From positions 682,001 to 746,000 of the forward strand of contig JACKEA010000002.1 in NCBI GenBank assembly GCA_020633235.1: DNA of 64,000 nt, given 5' to 3'. The notes below the pieces were generated by a model. That model saw only the letters and a program-made list of their open reading frames with translations. It was not told where the DNA came from and did no database searches. Of this stretch, positions 19,382 through 27,144 are shown in pieces. This stretch comes from Polyangiaceae bacterium. Lineage in GTDB: Bacteria > Myxococcota_A > Polyangia > Polyangiales > Polyangiaceae. Within the stretch, counting starts at the first letter, position 1; each line of letters opens with the position of its first letter. The translations under genes were made by a program, and so were the position numbers.

Positions 19382-21066
19382 ATGCGCGAGTGCAGCGCGC
19401 GCTCTCGTCGCGACGCTGGGTTCTCGCGCTCGTCGCTCTCGCTCTCGGTCTGTCGGCCCCCAGCATCGCCTCCGGCTTCGCCACGGAAGACTGGCTGTTT
19501 CGCTTCAGCGCCACGCGTCCCTTCGAGCTCGGCAACCTGAACCTGTACGACGCCCGCGACCTCGCCCTCGGCGTGGACGCCGCCCGTCGCTTCGGCTCGC
19601 TGCCCTGGATCACCCCGGACGACTTCCACATCTCCTTCTGGCGTCCTCTCGCCTCCCTCGGCTACCACCTCGACTACCGCGTGTGGGGTCACAGCCCCGC
19701 CCTGGCGCACCTCCACAGCGTGCTCGTGTACCTCGGCTTGGTCGCCGCCGCCGCGGCGCTGTTCCGAAAGCTCCTGCGCCCCGCGTGGGTCGCCGGGCTC
19801 GCGGCCCTGCTCTTCACGGTCGACGACGCCCACGCCCACGCCGTCGGTTGGATCGCCAATCGCCACGTGATCCTGGGCGCGCTGTTCGGCTGCCTGGCGT
19901 TGTTCTTCCACCACCGCTGGCGCGCCGAGGGCTCCCGCGCTGCCGCGGCCCTCGCCCCCGTCATGCTCGCTCTCGGCTTCGCGTCCAGCGAGGCCACCGT
20001 CGGCGCTTTCGGCTATTTCCTGGCCTACGCCGCGTTCCTCGACGACGGTCGAAGGCGGCTCCTGTCACTCGCCCCCGCGTTCTTGGTGACCGCCGCCTGG
20101 GCCGTGGGGTTCAAGCTCTTCGGGCACGGCGCCGTGGGCTCCGCGCTGTACATCGATCCCGTTCGCGATCCCTTCGGCTACCTGCGCGAGCTTCCGAACC
20201 GCCTGGGCGCGTTGCTCGCCGGACAGCTCGGGCCGATCCGCGCCGACCGCTGGCACGAGCTTTCCAGCGGGGGACGTTGGCTCCTTGCTTTCGGAGGTTT
20301 CGCTCTCTTCTTCATTTTGGTTGGTCCGCCGCGGCAACAACGCGTCGCCCGCTTCTTCGCCGTCGGGCTCCTGCTCTCTTTGCTCCCGGCCTGCGCCACG
20401 TTCCCGAGCGATCGCTCCCTGTTCCTGCCGGGCATCGGCGCCTTCGGCCTGATCGCCCTATGGGTCGAGCGCGCACGGCGCGAACGGCTCGCGTCGAAAA
20501 TCGTCGCAGCGCTGTTGCTCGTGCTGCACGCCGGCGCAGCGCCCGCGCTGTTTCCCTATCGCTCGCTGGCGATGGCGCGCATGGACGCAGCCGTTCGCCG
20601 CGCGAGCGACAGCGCCTACGCGAGCGTCACGGGGCTCGGCGAGCGCCTGGTGGTCGTCAATTCTCCCGACTTCTACTTCTGCAAGCTGCTCGAAGATCTG
20701 CGTTGGTCCCGCGGGCTGCCGGCGGTGCCCATGACCTGCCTCGCCGGCACCCTCGGTCCCATGACCGTGGAGCGCATCGATCCCAACGCGCTCAGCCTCA
20801 CGGTGCCGGCCTCGTTCCTCGATCGCCCCTTCGATCGCCTGTACCGCGACCGCCACCACCCCATGCAGGTCGGCGACAAGGTCTTCGTGGGCACGGCATT
20901 GGTGGAGATCACCCAGGTGGACGAGCGCGGCGCTCCGACCCAGGCGGTGTTCCGCTTCATGTGGCCCATCGGCTCGAAAGTACTGCGTTTCGTGGTGTTC
21001 GACGGCGGCCGCTACGTGCCCTTCACGCCGCCCGACGTGGGTCAGGAACTGACGCTCGGAGGCTGA
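19378..21066 (+). CDS. GT-C-like polytopic membrane protein
   Basis: A 562-residue integral membrane protein with about ten hydrophobic segments and a soluble C-terminal domain. The first external loop has 'GFATEDWLF', an acidic pair like the catalytic carboxylates of GT-C glycosyltransferases. 'SFWRPLASLGYHLDYRVWG' and 'HAVGWIANRHVIL' resemble the TMTC/PMT branch. Glycosyl transfer from a lipid carrier is an inference. ATG 19378 overlaps the upstream stop (ATGA). An interspersed repeat copy lies in frame at 20319-20343, encoding 'VGPPRQQR' between membrane segments. Confidence 0.65.
   Translation: MNARVQRALSSRRWVLALVALALGLSAPSIASGFATEDWLFRFSATRPFELGNLNLYDARDLALGVDAARRFGSLPWITPDDFHISFWRPLASLGYHLDYRVWGHSPALAHLHSVLVYLGLVAAAAALFRKLLRPAWVAGLAALLFTVDDAHAHAVGWIANRHVILGALFGCLALFFHHRWRAEGSRAAAALAPVMLALGFASSEATVGAFGYFLAYAAFLDDGRRRLLSLAPAFLVTAAWAVGFKLFGHGAVGSALYIDPVRDPFGYLRELPNRLGALLAGQLGPIRADRWHELSSGGRWLLAFGGFALFFILVGPPRQQRVARFFAVGLLLSLLPACATFPSDRSLFLPGIGAFGLIALWVERARRERLASKIVAALLLVLHAGAAPALFPYRSLAMARMDAAVRRASDSAYASVTGLGERLVVVNSPDFYFCKLLEDLRWSRGLPAVPMTCLAGTLGPMTVERIDPNALSLTVPASFLDRPFDRLYRDRHHPMQVGDKVFVGTALVEITQVDERGAPTQAVFRFMWPIGSKVLRFVVFDGGRYVPFTPPDVGQELTLGG
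20319..20343 (+). repeat. Interspersed palindromic repeat, copy 3, inside a gene
   Basis: Reads GTTGGTCCGCCGCGGCAACA within the GT-C-like gene, preceded by TTCATTTTG like the intergenic copies. It is translated as VGPPRQQR, nearly the same peptide as the in-gene copy at 45.3 kb. Confidence 0.6.
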
Positions 21067-21089
21067 CGAAGCGCGCTATCATGGCCGAC

Positions 21090-22610
21090 ATGCGCGCTTG
21101 CTTCCTCGTCTCCAGTTTCACGGCCCTCGCTCTCGTCGCTGCCTGCTCCAGTGACCAGTTCACGGCCGCAGACTCCAAGGACTCCGGTACCGGCGGCGCC
21201 GCGGGCAGCAGCGGCGCCGCGGGCGCGGACGGCGGTGTGGCGGGTAGCGGCGGAGGCGGCGGCACCGGCGGCACGGCGGGAAGCGCGGGCACCGGCGGCG
21301 GTGCGGGGACAGCGGGGAGCGCCGGCACTGCGGGCGCCGCCGGCAGTGATGGCGGCCCGCCGGATTCCGGCGTGACCTGCGAGGACCAGAAGCCGGACGC
21401 AGCGACCATGGTCACCGTGGCACCCAGCGGCACCGACGGCGCGAGCTGCGGCGCTCCCGGCTCGCCGTGCAAGACCATCAAGCAGGGTTTGGCCGTCACT
21501 GCCGCCTCCTCCACCAAGAACACCGTGGTGGTGGCCGCCGCCAACTACGCCGAGGACGGCCTGGTGGTGCCGGCGGGCGTCACGCTGCAAGGCGGCTGGA
21601 CCTACGAAAGCCAGTGGCAGCACCTGTGCACCGCCGATGCCCTCACCAAGACCATCGTTCGCCCCGCTACGGACAACGCTACGTTCCGCCTGGTCGATCT
21701 CGGCGGCACCGCCCGCATCGAGACGCTGAGCATCCAGAGCCGCAGCAGCGCCGCGAAGACCGGAGAGTCCCTGTACGGTGTGTTTGCCACCGGCGCGACC
21801 ACGAAGGTCGTCCTCGATCACGTGAGCATCACCTTGGCCAACGCCGGTGGTGGAAGCAACGGCAGCACGGGGAGCGGGGGCGGCAACCCGGTGTCGATCT
21901 GCACGCCCGCCGGCGGAACCAACGGACAGAACGGCAGCGCCGGCGGCGGCGCGCCCAAGGGCAGCTACACCGCCGCCGGCTATCAGCCCGCTTCGGGAGC
22001 CTCCGGAGGCACGGCCACGGCGGGCCAGAACGGAACCCCCGGCGGGGCGCACACCTGTCAGCCGTGCTCCGTACCGAAGGGCTCGCCCTGCGGATGCGGC
22101 AGCTCGATCGCCGATTCTTGCGGCCAAGACGGCAAGCCCGGCTGCGGTGGCGGGCCCGGCGGACCGGGGGGCCCCGGCACGGGCGGCGGCAGCGCCATCG
22201 GCGTGTTCTTGTGGGACGCCGATCTCACCATCCTGGACAGCAGCGTGAAGTCCGGCAACGGCGGCAAGGGTGGCTCCGGTGCCAGCGGCGGCACCGGGGC
22301 CACCGGCAGCGCCGGCGCCCTCGGCAACCTGGGCTTCGAATGCCTGTATTGCTCCATGACCCCACCGCCCACGCCCATCTGCGTGGGCGCGCCCCACCAA
22401 GGCAGCGGCGGCACGCCGGGCGGCAAGGGTGGCACCGGCGGCACCGGCGGACCGGGCGGCGGCGGCGCCGGTGGTGACAGCTACGCCGTCTACAAGGGCG
22501 GCAGCGCCAGCGCCACCGTCACCACCACGACGCTCACCCCGGGCAGCGCCGGACCGGCGGGCGGCGGCACCCAGCCCGGCGCCGCGGGCACCGCCGCAGC
22601 GCAGAACTGA
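21090..22610 (+). CDS. Gly-rich lipoprotein with beta-helix (DUF1565-like) region, paralogue 1
   Basis: A 506-residue predicted surface lipoprotein. Signal peptide with lipobox 'VAACSS', then a Gly/Ala/Ser linker (about residues 30-90). Next is 'SCGAPGSPCKTIKQGL', the DUF1565-type opening of a right-handed beta-helix, then a repeat-rich Gly/Cys region. ATG 21090 is chosen over ATG 21081 because a TATCAT box (21077-21082) overlaps the earlier codon and lies 7 nt from the later one. It follows the GT-C-like gene by 23 nt. It is paralogous to the next gene, and the last 160-170 bp are almost identical between them. Ligand or role is unknown. Confidence 0.75.
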   Translation: MRACFLVSSFTALALVAACSSDQFTAADSKDSGTGGAAGSSGAAGADGGVAGSGGGGGTGGTAGSAGTGGGAGTAGSAGTAGAAGSDGGPPDSGVTCEDQKPDAATMVTVAPSGTDGASCGAPGSPCKTIKQGLAVTAASSTKNTVVVAAANYAEDGLVVPAGVTLQGGWTYESQWQHLCTADALTKTIVRPATDNATFRLVDLGGTARIETLSIQSRSSAAKTGESLYGVFATGATTKVVLDHVSITLANAGGGSNGSTGSGGGNPVSICTPAGGTNGQNGSAGGGAPKGSYTAAGYQPASGASGGTATAGQNGTPGGAHTCQPCSVPKGSPCGCGSSIADSCGQDGKPGCGGGPGGPGGPGTGGGSAIGVFLWDADLTILDSSVKSGNGGKGGSGASGGTGATGSAGALGNLGFECLYCSMTPPPTPICVGAPHQGSGGTPGGKGGTGGTGGPGGGGAGGDSYAVYKGGSASATVTTTTLTPGSAGPAGGGTQPGAAGTAAAQN

Positions 22611-22616
22611 CGACCC

Positions 22617-22637
22617 CTGCGACAGCCCCTGTCGCAG
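22617..22637 (+). other. Perfect hairpin after the first Gly-rich lipoprotein gene
   Basis: CTGCGACAG-CCC-CTGTCGCAG, a 9-bp stem with a 3-nt loop, 6 nt after the stop. There is no T-tract, so it is more likely an mRNA 3'-end stabiliser than a classic terminator. Confidence 0.6.
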
Positions 22638-22699
22638 CGCGACCAGCTGGCGTGTTTGACAGGGTGAAGCCAGCCGCGCGCTTCGGGTATGCTGGCCCC

Positions 22700-24253
22700 A
22701 TGCGCACTTCCTTGGGCCTCGCGTCCCTCGCCGCCTTCTTCGTCTTCGCCGCTTGTTCCAGCGACGAGTTCACCGCCAGCCCCACGAAGGACTCGGGCAC
22801 CGGCGGCACATCCGGCAGCAGCGGCGCGGCGGGTGCGGACAGCGGTCTCGCGGGAAGCGGCGGCACGAGCGGCGCCGGCGGCGCGAGCGGAAGCGGCGGC
22901 GCGAGCGGAAGCGGCGGCGCGAGCGGAAGCGGCGGCGCGAGCGGAAGCGGCGGCAGCGCCGGCGCCGCGGGCAGCGCTGGCACCGATGGCGGCACCGTGG
23001 ACTCGGGCATCGCCTGTGAAGACCAAAAGCCGAACGGCGCCACGTCGATCACCGTCGCCCCCACCGGAACGGACAGCGCCAGCTGCGGCGCGCCGGCCGC
23101 GCCCTGCAAGACGATCAAACAAGGCCTCACCCTGGCCGCGGCCTCCGCCACCAAGAAGACGGTGGTCCTCGCGGCCGCCAACTACGCGGAGAACGGCCTG
23201 GTGGTCGCCGCCGGGGTCACGCTGCAGGGCGGTTGGACCTACGACGGTCAATGGCACCGCGACTGCAGCGCGAATGCGCCCACTCTGACCGTCGTGCGAC
23301 CGGTGAGCGACAACGCCACCTTCCGGCTGGTCAACCTCGGCGGCACCGCGCGCATCGAAACGCTGACCATCCAGAGCCGGACCAGCGCGGCCGCCACGAG
23401 CGAGTCGCTGTACGGCGTGTTCGCCACCGGCGCGACCACCCAGCTGGAGCTCGAACGCGTGAGCATCGCCCTCGGTAACGCTGGCGTCGGCAAGGACGGC
23501 TCGGTCGGAAGCGCCGGCGCGAATCCACCGGCGAGCTGCAGCGCCGGTACGGGAACCAACGGCGGCAGTGGCAGCGCCGGTAACGGCGCTTCGAAGGGAA
23601 CCTACACGGCAGCGGGCTACCAGCCGTCTTCGGGATCCCAAGGCGGCACCGGCAGTGCCGGAAACAACGGCACCGCCGGTGGGACGCACACGTGTGTCAA
23701 CTGCAGCACCTGTCTCACCAATGGCCACTGCTCTGCAGCCACTCAGTCCTGCGGCCAGGACGGCAAGCCCGGCTGCGGCGGCGGCCCCGGTGGACAGGGC
23801 GGCGTCGGCACCGGCGGCGGCAGCTCCATCGGCGTGTTCCTGTGGGACGCCAAGCTCACCATCACCAACAGCAGCGTGAAGGCGGGCAACGGCGGCAAGG
23901 GCGGCTCCGGAGCCAACGGCGGAACCGGCGCCAACGGCAGCAGCGGTGCGAAGGGATCGAACGGATCATCGTGCTACGGGTGCACGGAGATCTTCATTCC
24001 ACCGGGGGGCTCCAGCTGCTCCAACAGCTCCACTCCATCTGCGGGCCTAGGTGGCAGCGCGGGCGGCGTCGGAGGCAAGGGCGGCACCGGCGGACCGGGC
24101 GGCGGCGGCGCCGGTGGTGACAGCTACGCCGTCTACAAGGGCGGCAGCGCCAGCGCCACCGTCACCACCACGACGCTCACCCCGGGCAGCGCCGGACCCG
24201 CGGGCGGCGGCACCAAGCCCGGCGCCGCGGGCACCGCCGCAGCGCAGAACTGA
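22700..24253 (+). CDS. Gly-rich lipoprotein with beta-helix (DUF1565-like) region, paralogue 2
   Basis: A 517-residue paralogue of the preceding gene: lipobox 'FAACSS', Gly/Ser/Ala linker with a perfect 18-bp tandem repeat, 'APCKTIKQGL', then the same Gly/Cys-rich beta region ('SCGQDGKPGCGGGPGG') and an almost identical C-terminus. ATG 22700 is preceded 6 nt upstream by TATGCT (22688-22693) with no Shine-Dalgarno, so it probably has its own promoter. The middle sections differ more than the ends, as expected if gene conversion keeps the 3' ends alike. Confidence 0.75.
   Translation: MRTSLGLASLAAFFVFAACSSDEFTASPTKDSGTGGTSGSSGAAGADSGLAGSGGTSGAGGASGSGGASGSGGASGSGGASGSGGSAGAAGSAGTDGGTVDSGIACEDQKPNGATSITVAPTGTDSASCGAPAAPCKTIKQGLTLAAASATKKTVVLAAANYAENGLVVAAGVTLQGGWTYDGQWHRDCSANAPTLTVVRPVSDNATFRLVNLGGTARIETLTIQSRTSAAATSESLYGVFATGATTQLELERVSIALGNAGVGKDGSVGSAGANPPASCSAGTGTNGGSGSAGNGASKGTYTAAGYQPSSGSQGGTGSAGNNGTAGGTHTCVNCSTCLTNGHCSAATQSCGQDGKPGCGGGPGGQGGVGTGGGSSIGVFLWDAKLTITNSSVKAGNGGKGGSGANGGTGANGSSGAKGSNGSSCYGCTEIFIPPGGSSCSNSSTPSAGLGGSAGGVGGKGGTGGPGGGGAGGDSYAVYKGGSASATVTTTTLTPGSAGPAGGGTKPGAAGTAAAQN
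22880..22951 (+). repeat. Four perfect 18-bp tandem repeats in a lipoprotein linker
   Basis: The unit GGCGCGAGCGGAAGCGGC is repeated four times without change, encoding Gly-Ala-Ser-Gly-Ser-Gly. It is prone to slippage, so linker length may vary between strains. Confidence 0.9.
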
Positions 24254-24263
24254 CGACCCCTGC

Positions 24264-24331
24264 GACAGCTGCTGACGCCAGCTGTCCACGACGCAGCGCG
24301 AAGCGGACGCCCCCTTCGCTTCATTTCATTT
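24264..24331 (+). terminator. Probable terminator region after the second lipoprotein gene
   Basis: A perfect hairpin GACAGCTG...CAGCTGTC (24264-24286) is followed by a 6-bp stem GCGAAG...CTTCGC (24298-24319) and a T-rich run (TTCATTTCATTT). Confidence 0.5.
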
Positions 24332-24390
24332 GTGCCGGTTCGCCGCGGAACCGCGCGGTCCGCCGCGCGAGGTTCCGCGGCGGACCAACA
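24332..24390. repeat. Interspersed palindromic repeat, copy 4 (inverted pair)
   Basis: Left arm GGTTCGCCGCGGAACC and right arm GGTTCCGCGGCGGACCAACA face each other around an 18-bp centre that itself resembles the core. The whole unit can fold into a long GC hairpin between the lipoprotein and ubiA genes. No coding sequence is seen in 24391-24451. Confidence 0.8.
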
Positions 24391-24451
24391 AGGAAACGGA
24401 CCCCATGCTCGGCGGGAATGCCGGCGGCGCCACACCACGGAGCTGGCGGCG

Positions 24452-25270
24452 CTACGTCAAGAAGCCGGCGGCACCGCCGCCCAGATACACCGCGCCGAGG
24501 ATGAAGAGCCAGGTGACACCGAGCACCATGCGAATGCGCGTCCAATAGCGTGAGGTGTCGTCGCCGAAAGGAACCAAGAGCGCCGCGAACAGCGCCAGGC
24601 CGAACACGCGGTGGAGGACGAGGACGGCGTACAGGGCACTCACCACGAAAGCGATCCGGATCAGCAGCCGGCCCGTGCTCTCGCCGTAGCGCACGGCCGT
24701 GGTCTCGATGCCCACGGCGCGATCTTCTTCCCGGTCGCGCACCACCTGGATCAGCTCGAAGCAGGTGGAGAACAGGCCGAGCTGCGCGGCCAGCGCCCAG
24801 CCCAAGGTGCTGCCGATGGGCGCGCCCACGAGGGGCATCGCGGCGCCCCACAGCGTCATGCTGAGCACGTCGAGGACCGGGACGCACTTGAGCTTGGCCG
24901 AGTACGCCCAGCAGATGCCCGCGCCGGCCGCCGCGGGGATCAACAGGCCGACGTCGATCACGAAGGCGAGGGCCACCAACAGCGCCGCCAGGCCGAGCTG
25001 CGCGCCGATGGCGGCGCGGCGGTGGTCGGCGAGGTAGCGCGTCTTGTCCAGTGCTCGGCCTGCCTCGAGGTCGCGATCGACGTCGTAGTAGTCGTTCGTG
25101 AGGTAGGCGAGCAGATTCAAGACGGCCGCAAACAGCGCGCGCAGCAGCACCTGCTTGCCGGGGAGCGCCAACGCCAGGCTGAGCGAGATGGCCGCGACCA
25201 TGTTCGCCATCTCGAGCCGGCGCACGCGGTACACGAAGACGTCGAAGACGATGCGAGCCGCCGCAATCAC
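24452..25270 (-). CDS. UbiA-family polyprenyltransferase
   Basis: A 272-residue membrane prenyltransferase. The first Asp-rich motif is 'NDYYDVDRDLEAG' and the second is 'DREEDRAVG', the two Mg-diphosphate sites of UbiA enzymes, set among about eight or nine transmembrane helices. GTG 25270 overlaps the stop of the upstream GT-C-like gene (GTGA). The acceptor substrate cannot be read from sequence; quinone, heme O or lipid-carrier synthesis are all possible. As the last gene of the minus-strand module it may make a prenylated acceptor used by its neighbours, which is inference. Confidence 0.85.
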   Translation of the reverse strand: MIAAARIVFDVFVYRVRRLEMANMVAAISLSLALALPGKQVLLRALFAAVLNLLAYLTNDYYDVDRDLEAGRALDKTRYLADHRRAAIGAQLGLAALLVALAFVIDVGLLIPAAAGAGICWAYSAKLKCVPVLDVLSMTLWGAAMPLVGAPIGSTLGWALAAQLGLFSTCFELIQVVRDREEDRAVGIETTAVRYGESTGRLLIRIAFVVSALYAVLVLHRVFGLALFAALLVPFGDDTSRYWTRIRMVLGVTWLFILGAVYLGGGAAGFLT

Positions 25271-27144
25271 TTGGCGTAGTCCTGGAAGATCTCGAAGCTC
25301 TGGGGTGCGCTCGGCACGCGGATGAAGCCGACTCTGTCCCCCGGTATCGCCTCGCGCTCGACGCGACAGCCGGGACGACATCCTAACGTCTCCATCCAGT
25401 GGAAGCGCAAGACCACGTCGCCGCCGGAAGCGTCCGCCACCTTCAGGTGGTTCAGGCGTTGCTCGACCACCCTACCCTCACCGCGTGCGAAGTAGCTGGG
25501 CTCCTCCCGCACGCGGTAGATGCGATAGCCGGACAGCACGACCATGGGCTCGAGCAGCTGGCGCCGTGCGTCCAACGGTCCGTGATCCCCGCTGATGATC
25601 ACGAAGCCCACGGCGTAGTCTCGGAAGTACCGCGCGAGCTCCGCTTCCGGAAGCGCTCCGATGGGATTGCGGCGGAACAAGTTGGCGTCCACGTGGGGAA
25701 CGTTGCGCTCGGGGATGCCGCCGAGGATCGGAAGATGCGTGGCCACGACCAGGTACTCGCCGAGCATCCACTCGCTGACCACGATGCGGCCGCGGCCGTG
25801 GTGGTTGGCGAGCAGCCAGTCGCGCACCTTCACGTGGCCGGGAGCAGCGGACGTGTGGCGCATGGCGAAGGGCTTGGGCTCATCGAGGCCCACCAGCGGC
25901 GACGTCTCGAGATCGAGGCCGGTGCGCACGGTCTGCTTCGGGATCAGGTCGGGGACGTAGTGCATGACCGTACGCACGAAGCGCGGGGCGATCGCGAAGA
26001 CCGCCAGGGCGAGGGCGATCTGCGCGCCTCGGGAGTAGGAGCGGAGAGCGCCGGGCGAGAGCACCTCCGTGAGCACCGGGGCCGCCAGGAGCGCGGCGCC
26101 GAGGGCAGCGACGCCGATCTGTCGATAGGGCTGGAACTGACGACCGATCCAGACGTAGGCCGCCAGATACGCGAAGGCGAAGCTCGTGAGCCACAGCGTG
26201 CCGAGGGGCAGGCCGCGGCGATCCGCCCGCTTCCGGTAGCGGTACAGACCGACCCCGGCGGCCACGAAACACAGCGTGCGCACCAACGTTCGGACCGGCC
26301 AGCCCGTCTCGCGGCCGTCGCGCATGAGGTCGAAGGTATCGAAGAACAGATACGAGAGCGTGGTGTTGAAGAAGGTGTCGATGTCGCCGATGTAGTGGCG
26401 CATGCGAAGCGGCGGACCGATCCACAAGAGCGCGGTGGAGGCGGAAAACGCCGCGGCCATCCACAGCAGCGCGTGCTCGCTCTTCGACATCCCGCGAAAG
26501 GCCCGGGCGTAGAGCGCGACACAAGGCACCAGCACGGCGAACACCGCAAACGGGTGCACCAGCGCGAGCGCTGCCGCGAGCAGAGCCAGCGGCAGGTACA
26601 AGATACGGCGCCGGCTCTCCAGGGTGCGATACAGGAGCGCCACGAGCAGCACGCTGGCGTAGCAGGCGAAGGACCAACTGATCATTCCGACCCACCACGA
26701 CCAGTGCATGAAGGAGTCGAAGAACCAGAGCAGCACCCAGGAGAGCATGGCCACCGCGGTCTCGGCGGGGTTCAGGCCGAAGAGGCGCGCGGATCCCCAA
26801 GCGGCGGCCACCAGCCCCAGGTGCACGCAGAGCACGAACAGATTGAAGGCACGGCCCATGGGCACGCCGAGGCCGCCCAACGCGATCACGAACAGCTCGG
26901 TGCCCTTGCTGGTGAGGTCTTCCACCATGCCGGCGGGCTGCCCCGCGAGCTCCAGGGGATCCCAGCCCCAGAGCTTCCCGGACTCGTGGAACGCACGCAC
27001 CGCCCGGTCGACCTGCACCACGTGGAGCGAGTAGTCCACGGTGGTGATGGGCTCGTTCGAGAACATCACGCGGGGCGGCGCGAAGTAGGCCAAGAGCGCG
27101 AGATGGAGCGCGACGACCGCGAGGATGGCAATGCGCCCCTTCAC
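25267..27144 (-). CDS. Polytopic membrane protein, GT-C/YfhO-like
   Basis: A 625-residue membrane protein with about 11-12 hydrophobic helices and a soluble C-terminal domain (last about 200 residues). The first loop has 'TTVDYSLHVVQVDRAVRAFH' and 'GWDPLELAGQPAG', a pattern seen in GT-C-type membrane glycosyltransferases. Activity is not established. GTG 27144 overlaps the upstream stop (GTGA), and its own stop overlaps ubiA. It plays the same positional role as the GT-C-like gene at 19378-21066, next to the other spermidine-synthase-like protein, although the two GT-C-like proteins are not obviously close in sequence. Confidence 0.6.
   Translation of the reverse strand: MKGRIAILAVVALHLALLAYFAPPRVMFSNEPITTVDYSLHVVQVDRAVRAFHESGKLWGWDPLELAGQPAGMVEDLTSKGTELFVIALGGLGVPMGRAFNLFVLCVHLGLVAAAWGSARLFGLNPAETAVAMLSWVLLWFFDSFMHWSWWVGMISWSFACYASVLLVALLYRTLESRRRILYLPLALLAAALALVHPFAVFAVLVPCVALYARAFRGMSKSEHALLWMAAAFSASTALLWIGPPLRMRHYIGDIDTFFNTTLSYLFFDTFDLMRDGRETGWPVRTLVRTLCFVAAGVGLYRYRKRADRRGLPLGTLWLTSFAFAYLAAYVWIGRQFQPYRQIGVAALGAALLAAPVLTEVLSPGALRSYSRGAQIALALAVFAIAPRFVRTVMHYVPDLIPKQTVRTGLDLETSPLVGLDEPKPFAMRHTSAAPGHVKVRDWLLANHHGRGRIVVSEWMLGEYLVVATHLPILGGIPERNVPHVDANLFRRNPIGALPEAELARYFRDYAVGFVIISGDHGPLDARRQLLEPMVVLSGYRIYRVREEPSYFARGEGRVVEQRLNHLKVADASGGDVVLRFHWMETLGCRPGCRVEREAIPGDRVGFIRVPSAPQSFEIFQDYAK

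Noticed and set aside
22656..22693. TTGACA as the -35 box for the lipoprotein gene at 22700
   Set aside because: The distance to TATGCT is 26 bp, too long for a sigma-70 promoter.
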